Part shown: piece after piece, positions 28,149 to 38,878 of the stretch
Numbering within the stretch: the stretch's first letter is position 1
Layout of the letters: every line of letters begins with the position of its first letter
NCBI RefSeq assembly: GCF_000016325.1
Contig: NC_009436.1
Location: forward strand, 124,001-188,000
Length of the DNA stretch: 64,000 nt
Source: Enterobacter sp. 638
GTDB taxonomy: Bacteria > Pseudomonadota > Gammaproteobacteria > Enterobacterales > Enterobacteriaceae
Reading direction: 5' to 3'
Notes under the pieces: generated by a model
Told to the model about the DNA's origin: nothing
Seen by the model: only the letters and a program-made list of their open reading frames with translations
Database searches by the model: none
Translations under genes and position numbers: made by a program

Positions 28149-29296
28149 TATTTCGTCGCGTTGTATGCGTTAACCGCCTCCAGCACTACGTCACTCTTCG
28201 CTTCAAGACCAGAAAGCTGCGCCAGCGCATCTTGCGGGCCTTTGGTATCAATCAATTCTGCCAGCTCAATCGCCTGCGGATCTTGCTCGCTGCGATAATG
28301 CATGGCAGCGGCGATACCTTTCACCAAATTGGCGTGCGGCAAACCGTATTCCAGCGTGCCCAGCAGCGGCTTGATCAGACGGTCGCCCGCGCTGAGTTTA
28401 CGCAGCGGCTGACGCCCAACGCGCTCAACGTCATCTTTCAGATACGGGTTTTCAAAACGACCGAGGATTTTCTGAATGTATGCCGCATGTTTCTCAGCAT
28501 CAAAACCGTAGCGTTTGATCAGGACCGCGCCGCTCTCGTCCATTGCACCTTTTACCACAGCGCGGATTTTCTCATCGAGAATCGCGTCACGAATGGTTTG
28601 ATGACCGGCCAATTTTCCGAGGTACGCGGTTATAGCATGCCCGGTGTTCAGCGTGAAGAGTTTGCGTTCGACAAAGGCCATCAGGTTATCCGTCAATTCC
28701 ATTCCCGGAATAGCTGGCAGCGTGCCTTTGAACTGGGTTTTATCGACGATCCACTCGCTGAAGGTTTCAACGGTCACTTCCAGCGGATCGTTTGTTGCAG
28801 ACTCGGATGGGGGAACGATGCGGTCAACGGCGGAATCAACAAAACCGACGTGCTCTTCAACCCAGGCTTTGTCTTCATCCGCCACGGCGGCCAGAACATG
28901 GCCTTTTAGTTGAGTCGTACCGCGCACCATGTTTTCACAGGCGATGATGTTCAGCGGCGTGTTATTGCCCTGTGCTTTACGTTTTGCGAGGCCTTTTGCG
29001 ACGGCAGGGGCGATGCGCTCAAGCACCACCGGGCCAACGGCGGTGGTCACCAGATCGACGCTTGCGATCAGGTCTACAACGTCATCGCCAATGCTGCTAA
29101 CAGCGTTGACGCCTGAGACGGTTTCGACCTGTTCGTTTTCGCCGACAACGTGAACATCGTAGCTATGACGGGCATTCAGGGCGTCGAGCACCACCTGATT
29201 CACATCGGCGAATGTTAGCGTAATGCCCGCGTCTGCCAGCAGTTTGCCGATAAAGCCACGACCGATATTACCTGCGCCAAAATGTAATGCTTTCAT
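28148..29296 (-). CDS. mtlD: Mannitol-1-phosphate 5-dehydrogenase (MtlD)
   Basis: A 382-aa cytosolic polyol-type dehydrogenase that oxidises mannitol 1-phosphate to fructose 6-phosphate with NAD. The N-terminal nucleotide-binding loop is [12 protein letters not shown]; the catalytic region reads [19 protein letters not shown], with the conserved Lys and His. I chose the third in-frame methionine (29296): GAAGG is eight bases upstream and the length equals E. coli MtlD. The gap to mtlA is filled by a double hairpin repeat. Confidence 0.97.
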   Translation of the reverse strand: MKALHFGAGNIGRGFIGKLLADAGITLTFADVNQVVLDALNARHSYDVHVVGENEQVETVSGVNAVSSIGDDVVDLIASVDLVTTAVGPVVLERIAPAVAKGLAKRKAQGNNTPLNIIACENMVRGTTQLKGHVLAAVADEDKAWVEEHVGFVDSAVDRIVPPSESATNDPLEVTVETFSEWIVDKTQFKGTLPAIPGMELTDNLMAFVERKLFTLNTGHAITAYLGKLAGHQTIRDAILDEKIRAVVKGAMDESGAVLIKRYGFDAEKHAAYIQKILGRFENPYLKDDVERVGRQPLRKLSAGDRLIKPLLGTLEYGLPHANLVKGIAAAMHYRSEQDPQAIELAELIDTKGPQDALAQLSGLEAKSDVVLEAVNAYNATK

Positions 29297-29331
29297 CGTA
29301 TTAACCTTCATCAATGTTTTTACCCGAGAGG

Positions 29332-29386
29332 GCTGGGGTGAGGCTTTTCCCTCACCCTAACCCTCTCCCCAAAGGGAGAGGGGGCC
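29332..29386. repeat. Double-hairpin BIME/REP between mtlA and mtlD
   Basis: Two adjacent hairpins: GGGTGAGG / CCTCACCC (29336-29357) and CCCTCTCCC CAAA GGGAGAGGG (29361-29382). The second is the same core as at 23124 and 34186. It occupies most of the 99-bp gap between the mtlA stop and the mtlD start, so mtlA mRNA would carry a stable 3' structure that could raise mtlA over mtlDR. Confidence 0.88.
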
Positions 29387-29395
29387 AGGCAGAAC

Positions 29396-31306
29396 TTATT
29401 TGTTCAGCAGAGCCAGAACTTCTTCAACGCTGGTGGTCTGTGACAGGCGCTCGATAACGCTTTCATCATCCAGCGCGTTTGTCAGGCTGGTAATCACCTG
29501 GATGTGCTCGTTGTTGCGAGCGGCGATACCAATCACCAGACGGGCGATATCGTCTTCTTCTTCACCAAAACGCACGCCATCAGGATACTGACAGAACACC
29601 ACGCCAGTTTTCAATACGCGGTCTTTCGCTTCAACCGTACCGTGTGGCACCGCGATAGATTCGCCCAGATACGTTGGGGTCAGCTTTTCACGTTCCAGCA
29701 TGGCATCAACGTATTCTGGCTCTACGTAGCCGCCTTTCACCAGTTGCTCGCCGGCAAAGCGAATCGCTTCTTCTTTGTGGCTCGCCGTGCGGCCCAGGAA
29801 GATGTTCTCCGCACCCAGTTTGAACAGGTGGCTATCGTTCGGATCAAAACTGTCTTTCAGGCTATCGCGAACTTTCACTTCGTTTTCGGTGTGACGCTGC
29901 GCTGCAACCAGACGTTCGGTCAGGCTGGAATACAGGCCGCTATCGAGGAAGTTGGTCAGCGAAATGTGTTGTGCCTGCGGAACCTGACGCATCGCACGCT
30001 CAGTCAGATCGCGGTGCGTGATGACCAGGTCAACGTCCCCCGGCAGGCTGTTGATGGCGCTGTTGGTCACGGAGATGTGGGTAAGACCCGCGTCCTGGAC
30101 TTTCTTGCGCAGCACACCGGCACCCATGGCGCTGGAACCCATACCCGCATCGCATGCCACGATGATTTTACGCACATGGCTCAGGTCGTTAGAGACGTCG
30201 CCAGCAGACAGCGGCGTTGCAACACCTTTGGATTCGGACTTCATATCATGCATGCGACGGGTCGCCGCTTCGATATCGTCTTCTTCTTTCACTTTGCTGG
30301 TTTTCAGCAAGATGGCAGAGACCACGAAGGAGACCGCCATTGCGGCACAAATCGCTGCGATGTTAGCGAAGTAAGCGCCTTTTGGCGTCATCGCCAGTAC
30401 CGCCAGGATAGAGCCTGGAGACGCTGGAGAAACCAGACCGCCACCCAACACGCTCAGGGTGAACACACCCGTCATACCACCGAGGATAACGGCCAGGATC
30501 AGACGTGGGTTCATCAGCACGTATGGGAAGTAAATTTCGTGGATACCACCCAGGAAGTGGATGATTGCCGCGCCGCCTGCAGACTGTTTCGCACTGCCGC
30601 GACCAAAGAACATATACGCCAGCAGAACACCCATACCCGGACCTGGGTTTGCTTCAATCAAGAAGAAGATGGACTTGCCGAGTTCATGAGACTGCTGAAT
30701 ACCCAGCGGCGAGAAGATACCGTGGTTAATCGCGTTATTGAGGAACAGGATTTTCGCCGGTTCAACAAAGATAGACGCCAGCGGCAGCATGTCGTGAACG
30801 ACCATGAAGTTAACGCCAGCAGCCAGCACTTTAGACAGCACTTCAACCGCAGGGCCAATGCCGAGGAACGCCAGAATCGCCAGGATCATACCGATGATGC
30901 CAGCGGAGAAGTTGTTCACCAGCATTTCGAAGCCGGATTTGATTTTGCCATCAACCCAAACGTCGAATTTCTTAATCGCCCAGCCGCCCAGCGGACCGGC
31001 AATCATTGCACCGAGGAACATCGGCATATCCGCGCCGACGATCACGCCCATGGTCGTAATTGCACCGACCACACCACCACGGTCACCGCCGACCAAACGA
31101 CCACCGGTAAAACCGATGAGCAGTGGCAGCAGATAAGTAATCATTGGACCAACAAGCTTCGCCAGGGTTTCGCTCGGCAACCATCCTGTTGGAATGAACA
31201 AGGCGGTGATGATACCCCACGCGATAAACGCGCCGATATTTGGCATCACCATGTTGCTGAGGAAACGACCAAAGCTTTGTACTTTGATCTTGAAATCGGA
31301 TGACAT
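29396..31306 (-). CDS. mtlA: PTS mannitol transporter EIICBA (MtlA)
   Basis: A 636-aa inner-membrane phosphotransferase permease that takes up mannitol and phosphorylates it. Domains in order: EIIC (about 1-335, with GGIHEIYFPY at 253-262 lining the substrate site), EIIB (about 378-470, phospho-Cys385 in VACDAGMGSSAM), EIIA (about 495-636, phospho-His555 in AVPHGTVEAKD). Same length as E. coli MtlA within one residue. The long upstream region has four good CRP sites, fitting catabolite control. Confidence 0.98.
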   Translation of the reverse strand: MSSDFKIKVQSFGRFLSNMVMPNIGAFIAWGIITALFIPTGWLPSETLAKLVGPMITYLLPLLIGFTGGRLVGGDRGGVVGAITTMGVIVGADMPMFLGAMIAGPLGGWAIKKFDVWVDGKIKSGFEMLVNNFSAGIIGMILAILAFLGIGPAVEVLSKVLAAGVNFMVVHDMLPLASIFVEPAKILFLNNAINHGIFSPLGIQQSHELGKSIFFLIEANPGPGMGVLLAYMFFGRGSAKQSAGGAAIIHFLGGIHEIYFPYVLMNPRLILAVILGGMTGVFTLSVLGGGLVSPASPGSILAVLAMTPKGAYFANIAAICAAMAVSFVVSAILLKTSKVKEEDDIEAATRRMHDMKSESKGVATPLSAGDVSNDLSHVRKIIVACDAGMGSSAMGAGVLRKKVQDAGLTHISVTNSAINSLPGDVDLVITHRDLTERAMRQVPQAQHISLTNFLDSGLYSSLTERLVAAQRHTENEVKVRDSLKDSFDPNDSHLFKLGAENIFLGRTASHKEEAIRFAGEQLVKGGYVEPEYVDAMLEREKLTPTYLGESIAVPHGTVEAKDRVLKTGVVFCQYPDGVRFGEEEDDIARLVIGIAARNNEHIQVITSLTNALDDESVIERLSQTTSVEEVLALLNK

Positions 31307-31448
31307 AAAACACCCCTTCTTATGTTTACGCTTAGGCTTTCAGCCCGAGGTTTATCGTTAATGTGCGGCGGCAGAGGTTGCTGAGCCCTGTTCTGATGCT
31401 GTGAAATCTGGCACCGAATCGTTCAACTGTCCAGACAGTGAAAATTTG

Positions 31449-31625
31449 TGTGATCTGCATCACGCAAATGTAGGGGGGGCGGATAACATTGAGGTGATCG
31501 CCATCACAAAATGAGAGTATGAAAAAAATACAATGGAGAATAAAGTCGCTGATTAGGCATGTTAATGTGAAGTTGATCACATTTTATGATTTGGTGTTTG
31601 TCTCGTTATTGTGACTGATTTCACA
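31449..31625 (-). promoter_or_regulatory. mtlA control region with four CRP sites
   Basis: Four CRP-like palindromes: 31449-31464 (TGTGATCTGCATCACG), 31493-31508 (GGTGATCGCCATCACA), 31566-31581 (TGTGAAGTTGATCACA) and 31610-31625 (TGTGACTGATTTCACA). They lie 140-320 bp upstream of the mtlA start in the 656-bp divergent gap to yibI. E. coli mtlA is known for several CRP sites in this region. The remaining 31626-31950 is AT-rich and shows no gene or repeat that I can support. Confidence 0.8.
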
Positions 31626-31962
31626 AAATATTTTTATGCGGATTTCTCTTGATGCGATCGGCGGCAAACTCTGTATCGCTCTCCAGAGCCAGGATCATGT
31701 CACACGAAAAGCTAAACGAATTTCACCTCATAGGTTATGGCGAAAAGTGAAAACCTGGATTACGCTCATTATGTAAAGTTAAGTCTATTATTATTCATGA
31801 TATATTTTGTCACGCTTATAAACTTGCATGGAGATATAACAAAAAACCATACTCCCCGGCTCTGAAATAATAAGTGCATTAGATTGTACTTAAAATGAAT
31901 TAATTTGGTTGCGTACCATTTTATTAATTTAATGAGTTGACGTAGTTTTGAGTGAGGCAAAT

Positions 31963-32319
31963 ATGTTTTTAAACTATTTTGCGCTGGGTGTATTGATTTT
32001 CGTTTTCCTGGTTCTTTTTTACGGAATCATTGCCATCCACGACATCCCTTATTTAATGGCAAAAAAGCGTAATCATCCCCACGCTGATGCGATCCATACG
32101 GCGGGCTGGGTTAGTCTGTTTACGCTCCATGTTATCTGGCCCTTCCTGTGGATTTGGGCCACGCTGTACCAGCCAGAGCGCGGGTGGGGAATGCAAAATC
32201 ACGCAGTGCCCGGCCCGCAGCAACCTGATGTTGATGCGCTTTCTAAACGCGTTGCCGACCTGGAACAGCGGCTTGCCGCCACGTCTACGCCCGCAAATAA
32301 AAATACGGCGGAGGGCTAA
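31963..32319 (+). CDS. yibI: DUF3302 inner-membrane protein YibI
   Basis: A 118-aa protein with two transmembrane helices (about residues 4-27 and 46-68) joined by a conserved loop, [20 protein letters not shown], and a soluble coiled tail ([16 protein letters not shown]). I chose the ATG with GAGG six bases upstream; a TTG at 31948 is less likely. Function is unknown. It always sits next to a HlyD-type partner (YibH), 2 bp downstream, so the two probably form one membrane-export unit. Confidence 0.9.
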   Translation: MFLNYFALGVLIFVFLVLFYGIIAIHDIPYLMAKKRNHPHADAIHTAGWVSLFTLHVIWPFLWIWATLYQPERGWGMQNHAVPGPQQPDVDALSKRVADLEQRLAATSTPANKNTAEG

Positions 32320-32321
32320 AT

Positions 32322-33458
32322 ATGGACCTGCTCATTATTTTGACTTACGTGGCGTTTGCCTGGGCAATATTTAAAATTTTTCGCATACCCGTTAATCAAT
32401 GGACACTTTCTACTGCCGCATTGGGCGGGGTATTTATTGTCGCTGGTTTGATTTTATTAATGAACTACAACCATCCATATACTTTCACGGCGCAGAAAGC
32501 AGTAATTTCTATTCCGATTACCCCGCAGGTCACTGGGGTGGTGAGTGAAGTCACGGATAAAAATAATCAGCTCATTAAAAAAGGCGAAGTGTTATTTAAA
32601 TTGGACCCGGTGCGCTATCAAGCCAGAGTCGACAGACTTAAAGCGGATTTAGTGACGGCGACACACAGTATTGATGTCCTGAAAGCCCAGCTTTCGGAAG
32701 CCGAAGCCAATACCACTCGCGTGTCTGCCGAACGCGACAGACTTTATAAAGATTTCCAACGCTACCTGAAGGGCAGCCAGGCGAAGGTCAATCCCTTCTC
32801 AGAAAGCGACATTGATAATGCGCGGCAAAACTATCTGGCGCAGGATGCCATGGTCAAAGCGTCCATCGCGGATCAGGCGCAAATCAAAAGTCAGTTAGAC
32901 AGCATGGTCAACGGCGAGCAATCGCAAATTGTCTCACTACGCGCCCAGCTTACAGAAGCCAACTACAATCTCGAACAGACCGTGGTGCGCGCACCCAGCG
33001 ATGGCTATGTCACTCAGGTGCTAATCCGTCCCGGGACCTACGCCGCTGCGCTGCCATTACGTCCGGTGATGGTGTTTATTCCGGAGCAAAAACGACTCAT
33101 TGTGGCGCAGTTCCGCCAGAACTCGTTACTGCGTCTGAAACCGGGTGACGAAGCCGAAGTGGTCTTCAACGCGCTGCCGGGCCAGGTCTTCAGCGGTAAG
33201 CTCACCAGCATTTTACCGGTGGTGCCGGGCGGTTCTTATCAGGCGCAGGGCGCGCTGCAATCGTTAACGGTGATTCCGGGTACGGACGGGGTGCTTGGCA
33301 CGATTGAGCTCGCGCCGAATGCGGATGTCGAAGCGCTGCCGGACGGCATCTATGCGCAAGTGGCCGTCTATTCCGACCACTTCTCTCACGTCTCGGTGAT
33401 GCGAAAAGTGCTGCTGCGCATGACCAGCTGGATGCATTACCTCTACCTCGATCATTAA
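32322..33458 (+). CDS. yibH: HlyD-family membrane fusion protein YibH
   Basis: A 378-aa periplasmic adaptor anchored by an N-terminal helix (about residues 28-46). Then: a lipoyl/barrel-sandwich half ([32 protein letters not shown]), a coiled-coil hairpin (about 100-210) and the second lipoyl half ([23 protein letters not shown]), as in EmrA-type fusion proteins. Same length as E. coli YibH. No transporter gene follows, so its inner- and outer-membrane partners are unknown; YibI is the obvious candidate. Substrate unknown. Confidence 0.93.
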   Translation: MDLLIILTYVAFAWAIFKIFRIPVNQWTLSTAALGGVFIVAGLILLMNYNHPYTFTAQKAVISIPITPQVTGVVSEVTDKNNQLIKKGEVLFKLDPVRYQARVDRLKADLVTATHSIDVLKAQLSEAEANTTRVSAERDRLYKDFQRYLKGSQAKVNPFSESDIDNARQNYLAQDAMVKASIADQAQIKSQLDSMVNGEQSQIVSLRAQLTEANYNLEQTVVRAPSDGYVTQVLIRPGTYAAALPLRPVMVFIPEQKRLIVAQFRQNSLLRLKPGDEAEVVFNALPGQVFSGKLTSILPVVPGGSYQAQGALQSLTVIPGTDGVLGTIELAPNADVEALPDGIYAQVAVYSDHFSHVSVMRKVLLRMTSWMHYLYLDH

Positions 33459-33475
33459 GGTTCTGCCTTTTTTCG

Positions 33476-33522
33476 TTGCCTGATCCATACTTACCCTTTT
33501 GGGTGAATCAAGGATCAGGCAA
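33476..33522 (+). promoter_or_regulatory. Hairpin over the yibF ribosome site and start
   Basis: TTGCCTGATCC (33476-33486) pairs perfectly with GGATCAGGCAA (33512-33522). Inside, TTACCC (33491-33496) pairs with GGGTGA (33501-33506) around a TTTT loop. The right arm contains the AAGG Shine-Dalgarno sequence and ends on the A of the yibF ATG, so translation of yibF would be blocked when it is folded. No U-run follows. Confidence 0.7.
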
Positions 33523-34130
33523 TGAAACTCATCGGCAGCTACACCAGTCCATTCGTGCGTAAAATTTCGGTTCTCCTGTTGGAAAAAGGCATCACGTTCG
33601 AGTTTGTGAATGAGCAGCCGTACAACGCAGAGAATGGCGTGGCGCAGTATAACCCGCTGGGAAAAGTCCCGGCGCTGCTCACCGATGACGGCGAATGCTG
33701 GTTTGATTCCCCGATTATTGCGGAATATATCGAACTGCTCGGCATTGCGCCTGCGATGGTGCCGCGTGAACCGAAAGCAGCGCTTACCGTGAGGCAAATC
33801 GAAGCGCTGGCGGATGGCATTATGGATGCGGCGCTGGCGTCCGTGCGTGAGCAAGCGCGCCCTGCGGCGCAGCAATCCGAAACGGAGCTATTGCGCCAGC
33901 GGGAGAAAATCAATCGCAGCCTGGACAGATGTGAACAGCTTCTGGAAGACGGCAGTGTTAAAACCGATACGCTGAATCTGGCCACTATTGCCATTGCTTG
34001 CGCCGTGGGATACCTCAATTTCCGCCATGTTTCTCCGGGCTGGTGCGTAGAGCGTCCACTGCTGGTTAAACTCGCTGAAACGCTCTTCCAGCGCGAAAGT
34101 TTTGCCCGTACGGAACCGCCTAAGGCTTGA
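33522..34130 (+). CDS. yibF: Glutathione S-transferase family protein YibF
   Basis: A 202-aa cytosolic protein with an N-terminal thioredoxin-like domain ([50 protein letters not shown], with the cis-Pro and the ESxxI-like SPII glutathione site) and a C-terminal helical domain (about 85-200). Same length as E. coli YibF. The substrate is unknown; it may bind glutathione conjugates. Downstream of yibIH by 63 bp that are entirely a hairpin. Confidence 0.92.
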   Translation: MKLIGSYTSPFVRKISVLLLEKGITFEFVNEQPYNAENGVAQYNPLGKVPALLTDDGECWFDSPIIAEYIELLGIAPAMVPREPKAALTVRQIEALADGIMDAALASVREQARPAAQQSETELLRQREKINRSLDRCEQLLEDGSVKTDTLNLATIAIACAVGYLNFRHVSPGWCVERPLLVKLAETLFQRESFARTEPPKA

Positions 34131-34184
34131 TGCGGGTTATAACACTTCTCCTCTTTAGCCTGTACAATCCCTTTAGAAATTGAC

Positions 34185-34217
34185 TCCCTCTCCCGTCGGG
34201 AGGGGGATAAAACCCCC
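34185..34217. repeat. REP-like palindrome before selA
   Basis: CCCTCTCCCG T CGGGAGGGGG (34186-34206), followed by CCCCC (34213-34217), which offers an alternative pairing. Same core as the other elements in the window. It lies between yibF and selA; a longer reading of selA into it is an artefact. Confidence 0.75.
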
Positions 34218-34233
34218 ACTTCCAGGCATGACA

Positions 34234-35619
34234 ATGACGACTCATCATTCCCTCTACAGCCAGATACCTGCGTCCGATCGCCTGCTGCGTGATCCCCGCT
34301 TCACTCCCATTCTTGAACAGTTCGGACACACTCGCGCCGTCGCGTTGTTGCGTTTGTTACAGGATGAAGCGCGCCTGCATATTCAGGCTGAAAACGCATT
34401 GCCGCAGTGGTGTGCGGACTGGCCGCTGGAAGCAGAAAAGCGCTTGAAAGCGCAAACGCAGAGCGCGTTGCGCCCGGTCATTAACCTTACCGGAACGGTG
34501 CTTCACACCAATTTAGGTCGTGCACCGCAGGCTGAAGAGGCGATTGAGGCCGTCACGCAGGCGATGCGTTCGCCCGTGACGCTGGAATACGATCTGGATG
34601 GCGCTGGCCGTGGTCATCGTGACCGGGCGCTGGCGAGTCTGCTGTGCCAGATTACGGGCGCAGAAGATGCCTGCATCGTGAATAACAACGCGGCGGCAGT
34701 GCTGCTGATGCTGGCCGCGACCGCAAGCGGAAAAGAGGTTGTGGTGTCGCGTGGTGAATTAGTGGAGATCGGCGGGGCGTTTCGCATTCCGGATGTGATG
34801 CGCCAGGCCGGTTGCACGCTGCATGAAGTGGGGACGACGAACCGGACGCATGCGAAAGACTATCGCGCTGCGGTAAATGAAAACACCGCGCTGTTGATGA
34901 AAGTCCACACCAGTAATTATCAGATTGAAGGTTTTACCAAAACCGTTGAAGAGGCGGAGCTGGCAGAGATTGGCCGCGAGCTGAACGTGCCGGTGATTGC
35001 GGATTTGGGCAGCGGTTCGCTGGTGGATCTCAGCGTGTACGGCTTGCCGAAAGAGCCGATGCCGCAGGAGATGATCGCCGCGGGCGTCAGTCTGGTCAGT
35101 TTTTCGGGCGATAAGCTGCTGGGTGGTCCGCAGGCGGGCATTATCGTTGGCAAACGCGAACTGATTGAAAAGCTACAGCAGCATCCGCTGAAACGTGCGC
35201 TTCGCGCCGATAAAATGACGCTGGCGGCGCTCGAAGCCACGCTGCGACTGTATCTCCATCCGGAAAAACTGGCGGAACGACTGCCCACGTTGCGATTGTT
35301 GGCGCGCGATGCGGCGTCGATTCGCGCTCAGGCCGAGTTATTGCGCGCAAAAATCGCTGCGCATTTCGTGGCGTTTGACGTGCATGTTGAATCCTGTCAG
35401 TCGCAGATTGGTAGCGGCTCGCTGCCAGTGGATCGCTTGCCGAGCGCGGCGCTGACGTTTACGCCGCGCGACGGGCGCGGTAGCCAGCTCGAAGCGCTGT
35501 CATCTTGCTGGCGTGCATTGCCTACGCCCATCATTGGGCGCATCTATGACGGGCGGCTGTGGCTGGATCTGCGCTGCCTTGAAGATGAAGAACAGTTTCT
35601 GGAGATGTTGTTGAAATGA
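34234..35619 (+). CDS. selA: L-seryl-tRNA(Sec) selenium transferase (SelA)
   Basis: A 461-aa PLP enzyme that forms a homodecamer and converts seryl-tRNA-Sec to selenocysteyl-tRNA-Sec with selenophosphate. Landmarks: [51 protein letters not shown], and the cofactor lysine in [16 protein letters not shown] chose ATG 34234 because AGG is seven bases upstream and the N-terminus then aligns with the E. coli protein; ATG 34228 would be too close to the ribosome site. It overlaps selB by 4 bp. Confidence 0.97.
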   Translation: MTTHHSLYSQIPASDRLLRDPRFTPILEQFGHTRAVALLRLLQDEARLHIQAENALPQWCADWPLEAEKRLKAQTQSALRPVINLTGTVLHTNLGRAPQAEEAIEAVTQAMRSPVTLEYDLDGAGRGHRDRALASLLCQITGAEDACIVNNNAAAVLLMLAATASGKEVVVSRGELVEIGGAFRIPDVMRQAGCTLHEVGTTNRTHAKDYRAAVNENTALLMKVHTSNYQIEGFTKTVEEAELAEIGRELNVPVIADLGSGSLVDLSVYGLPKEPMPQEMIAAGVSLVSFSGDKLLGGPQAGIIVGKRELIEKLQQHPLKRALRADKMTLAALEATLRLYLHPEKLAERLPTLRLLARDAASIRAQAELLRAKIAAHFVAFDVHVESCQSQIGSGSLPVDRLPSAALTFTPRDGRGSQLEALSSCWRALPTPIIGRIYDGRLWLDLRCLEDEEQFLEMLLK

Positions 35620-37481
35620 TAATTGCCACTGCCGGTCATGTCGACCACGGGAAAACCACGCTGTTGCAGGCCATAACGGGTGTGAATGCCGATCGCTTGC
35701 CCGAAGAGAAAAAACGCGGCATGACCATCGATCTGGGATATGCCTATTGGCCGCAACCCGATGGCCGGATTCTGGGCTTTATCGATGTGCCTGGGCATGA
35801 AAAGTTTCTCTCGAATATGCTGGCAGGCGTTGGCGGAATCGACCACGCACTGCTGGTGGTGGCCTGTGATGATGGCGTGATGGCGCAAACGCGCGAGCAT
35901 CTGGCTATTTTGCAATTGACAGGTAACCCGCAGCTCACGGTTGCGCTGACGAAAGCGGATCGTGTCGATGAGAGTCGTATTGATGAAGTCCGTGAACAGC
36001 TTCAGGCGACATTACAGGAGTACGGTTTTGCCGATGCGCCTGTTTTTGTCACGGTCGCTACAGAAGGGCTGGGAATCGACGAACTTCGTACGCATTTACA
36101 GCATCTTTCTTCGCGTGAGCAAACCCGCGATCATCGGTTCCGTTTAGCCATCGACCGCGCATTTACCGTGAAAGGGGCTGGACTGGTCGTCACCGGTACG
36201 GCGCTGAGTGGTGAAGTGAAAGTGGGGGACAGCCTGTGGCTGACGGGCGTCAACAAACCGATGCGTGTACGTGGTCTCCATGCGCAGAATCAGCTGTCTG
36301 AACAGGCGCATGCCGGGCAGCGTATCGCGCTGAACATTGCGGGTGATGCTGAAAAAGAACAGCTCAATCGCGGCGACTGGCTGCTGTCCGACGCGCCACC
36401 GGAGCCGTCCGAGCGCGTGATTGTTTCCCTGCAAGCCCATACGCCGCTGACGCAGTGGCAGCCGCTGCATATCCACCATGCCGCCAGCCACGTCACTGGC
36501 CGCGTTTCGCTGCTGGAAAACGATCTGGCAGAGCTGGTATTCGATACACCGCTTTGGCTGGCTGATAATGACCGACTGGTGCTGCGCGATATCTCCGCGC
36601 GGACCACGCTGGCAGGTGCTCGGGTAGTGACGTTAAATCCACCCCGTCGCGGCAAGCGCAAAGCTGAATATCTCCAATGGCTGGCGGCGCTCGCGCTGGC
36701 AGAGAATGACAAATCCGCCCTGGCGGTGCATCTCGATCGCGGTGCGGTAAATCTTGCTGATTTTGCCTGGGCGCGGCAACTGAGTGACGAGGGGCTGCGC
36801 CGATTGTCGCAGCAGCCCGATTTTATCCAGGCAGGTGTTAACTTACTGAACGCGCCGGTCGCCGCGCGCTGGCAGCGTAAAGTGCTGGCGACGCTTGCGA
36901 CTTATCACGAACAGCATCAGGACGAACCGGGGCCTGGGCGTGAACGGCTGCGCCGTATGGCTCTGCCGATGGAAGATGACGCGCTGGTTCTGCTGTTGAT
37001 TGAAAAAATGCGTGAAAGCGGCGTCATTCATAGTCACCACGGTTGGCTGCACCTGCCGGATCACAAAGCGGGCTTCACGCCTGAACAAGACGCGATATGG
37101 CAAAAAGTCGCGTCGTTATTTGGTGATGAGCCCTGGTGGGTACGCGATTTGGCCCAGCAGACGGGGACAGACGAGCAGCTCATGCGTCAGGTGTTGCGCC
37201 ATTCAGCGCAGCAGGGGCTGATTACGGCGATCGTGAAAGATCGCTACTACCGTAACGATCGTATCGTGACGTTCGCCAATTTGATTCGCGAGTTGGATCA
37301 GGAAAAGGGATCGACCTGCGCGGCTGACTTCCGCGATCGGCTTAACGTCGGGCGTAAGCTGGCGATTCAGATTCTGGAATATTTTAATCGGATTGGTTTT
37401 ACGCGTCGTCGTGGTAATGATCATCTATTACGCGATTCGTTATTATTTCCTGAGATAACGTCAGTCGATAATACAAATTAA
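35616..37481 (+). CDS. selB: Selenocysteine-specific elongation factor SelB
   Basis: A 621-aa GTPase that carries Sec-tRNA to UGA codons marked by a SECIS hairpin. N-terminal G domain: [12 protein letters not shown] (P-loop), DVPGHEKF, and TKAD. EF-Tu-like domains II-III follow (about 170-340) and the C-terminal part (about 380-621) consists of the winged helices that bind the SECIS RNA. E. coli SelB is 614 aa. ATG overlaps the selA stop. No selC tRNA is in this window, as it is unlinked in E. coli too. Confidence 0.97.
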   Translation: MIIATAGHVDHGKTTLLQAITGVNADRLPEEKKRGMTIDLGYAYWPQPDGRILGFIDVPGHEKFLSNMLAGVGGIDHALLVVACDDGVMAQTREHLAILQLTGNPQLTVALTKADRVDESRIDEVREQLQATLQEYGFADAPVFVTVATEGLGIDELRTHLQHLSSREQTRDHRFRLAIDRAFTVKGAGLVVTGTALSGEVKVGDSLWLTGVNKPMRVRGLHAQNQLSEQAHAGQRIALNIAGDAEKEQLNRGDWLLSDAPPEPSERVIVSLQAHTPLTQWQPLHIHHAASHVTGRVSLLENDLAELVFDTPLWLADNDRLVLRDISARTTLAGARVVTLNPPRRGKRKAEYLQWLAALALAENDKSALAVHLDRGAVNLADFAWARQLSDEGLRRLSQQPDFIQAGVNLLNAPVAARWQRKVLATLATYHEQHQDEPGPGRERLRRMALPMEDDALVLLLIEKMRESGVIHSHHGWLHLPDHKAGFTPEQDAIWQKVASLFGDEPWWVRDLAQQTGTDEQLMRQVLRHSAQQGLITAIVKDRYYRNDRIVTFANLIRELDQEKGSTCAADFRDRLNVGRKLAIQILEYFNRIGFTRRRGNDHLLRDSLLFPEITSVDNTN

Positions 37482-37514
37482 CAAAAAGATAAGTTTATCT
37501 ACTAAATAATATAT

Positions 37515-37545
37515 TTCGCAGGCTTAAAAATAAAAAGCCTGCGAA
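37515..37545. other. Stem-loop after selB
   Basis: Perfect 11-bp stem TTCGCAGGCTT / AAGCCTGCGAA with a 9-nt A-rich loop, 34 bases beyond the selB stop codon. The usual run of T is missing, so this is a possible but imperfect terminator or an mRNA 3' stabiliser. The yiaY leader follows, with GAGG before the start. Confidence 0.6.
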
Positions 37546-37634
37546 TATCCACGCAAATTTACCTTTTTGATCATGTTTTTTATATTCCCCTTTTTGTATT
37601 GTGCCTTGAACATTAACCCCTTCGAGGTATTACT

Positions 37635-38786
37635 ATGACTGCATCCGTATTTTATATTCCTTCGGTGAATATTATAGGCTCTAACTCATTAGTTAGCGCA
37701 ATGGTCACTATGCGCGATTACGGCTGGCGTCGCGCGCTGATTGTGACAGACGCGGTGTTAAACAAAATGGGGATGGTCGCCGATATTCAAAAAGCGCTTC
37801 AGGAGCGCGATATTGTGAGCATGGTATTTGATGGCACGCATCCAAATCCAACCACCGCCAATGTTGCTGCCGGGCTGAAAATATTAAAAGAGAATAACTG
37901 TGATTGCGTTATTTCACTCGGCGGCGGTTCTCCACATGATTGCGCGAAAGGCATTGCGCTGGTGGCGGCAAACGGTGGCGATATTCGTGACTATGAGGGC
38001 GTCGATCGCTCGGCAAAACCGCAGTTACCCATGATTGCGATTAATACCACGGCGGGCACGGCATCCGAAATGACCCGTTTCTGCATTATTACCGATGAAG
38101 TGCGTCATATTAAAATGGCGATTGTCGATAAGCATGTCACGCCTGTTTTGTCCGTGAATGACTCTTCGCTGATGGTTGGCATGCCGAAATCCCTGACGGC
38201 CGCAACCGGTATGGATGCGTTGACTCACGCGATAGAAGCCTATGTGTCCATTGCCGCCACGCCGATCACCGACGCTTGTGCATTGAAAGCGATGACAATG
38301 ATCGCCGAGAACCTGACGCATGCAGTAGAAGATGGCAGCAATGCTATCGCCCGTGAAGCAATGGCCTATGCGCAATTCCTGGCGGGTATGGCGTTTAATA
38401 ATGCGTCTCTCGGGTATGTGCATGCGATGGCGCATCAGCTGGGCGGTTTTTACGATCTGCCGCACGGCGTGTGCAATGCGATATTGTTGCCACACGTGCA
38501 GACGTTTAACTGCAAAGCGGCGGCACCGCGTCTGCGTGATTGCGCCCAGGCGATGGGTGTCGATGTCAGTCAAATGACCGCAGAACAGGGTGCACAGGCG
38601 TGTATCGCAGAGATTCGCTCCCTGGCGCGTAAAGTGAATATCCCGGCGGGTCTGCGTGACCTCAACGTGAAGGAGGCGGACTTCCCAATTCTGGCGACCA
38701 ATGCGCTGAAAGACGCCTGCGGATTCACTAATCCAATCCAGGCCACGCATGACGAGATTATGGCGATTTATCGTGCGGCGATGTAA
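37635..38786 (+). CDS. yiaY: Iron-containing alcohol dehydrogenase YiaY
   Basis: A 383-aa group III (iron-activated) NAD-dependent alcohol dehydrogenase. N-terminal dinucleotide region: [24 protein letters not shown]. The metal-binding residues lie in [14 protein letters not shown] and [20 protein letters not shown]. Same length as E. coli YiaY within a residue. The physiological substrate is not certain; related FucO-type enzymes reduce short aldehydes. It lies next to aldB, so the two may handle alcohol and aldehyde in series. Confidence 0.94.
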   Translation: MTASVFYIPSVNIIGSNSLVSAMVTMRDYGWRRALIVTDAVLNKMGMVADIQKALQERDIVSMVFDGTHPNPTTANVAAGLKILKENNCDCVISLGGGSPHDCAKGIALVAANGGDIRDYEGVDRSAKPQLPMIAINTTAGTASEMTRFCIITDEVRHIKMAIVDKHVTPVLSVNDSSLMVGMPKSLTAATGMDALTHAIEAYVSIAATPITDACALKAMTMIAENLTHAVEDGSNAIAREAMAYAQFLAGMAFNNASLGYVHAMAHQLGGFYDLPHGVCNAILLPHVQTFNCKAAAPRLRDCAQAMGVDVSQMTAEQGAQACIAEIRSLARKVNIPAGLRDLNVKEADFPILATNALKDACGFTNPIQATHDEIMAIYRAAM

Positions 38787-38816
38787 TCCGTGATTCCTGT
38801 CGTAAAGCTGTAAGCG

Positions 38817-38837
38817 GCTGGCGAAAAAATCGCCAGT
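38817..38837. other. Stem-loop between yiaY and aldB
   Basis: CTGGCGA / TCGCCAG stem (38818-38836) with an A-rich loop. No T-run, so terminator function is uncertain. The aldB ribosome site (AAGGAG) comes about 35 bases later. Confidence 0.4.
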
Positions 38838-38878
38838 CGTGACTACCCTTGTTAGACACCAACAGCAAGGAGACGGTC

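Noticed and set aside
29504..31303. A 599-codon open frame antisense to mtlA
   Set aside because: It mirrors the mtlA coding frame, has no ribosome site or recognisable domain, and mtlA is unmistakable on the other strand.
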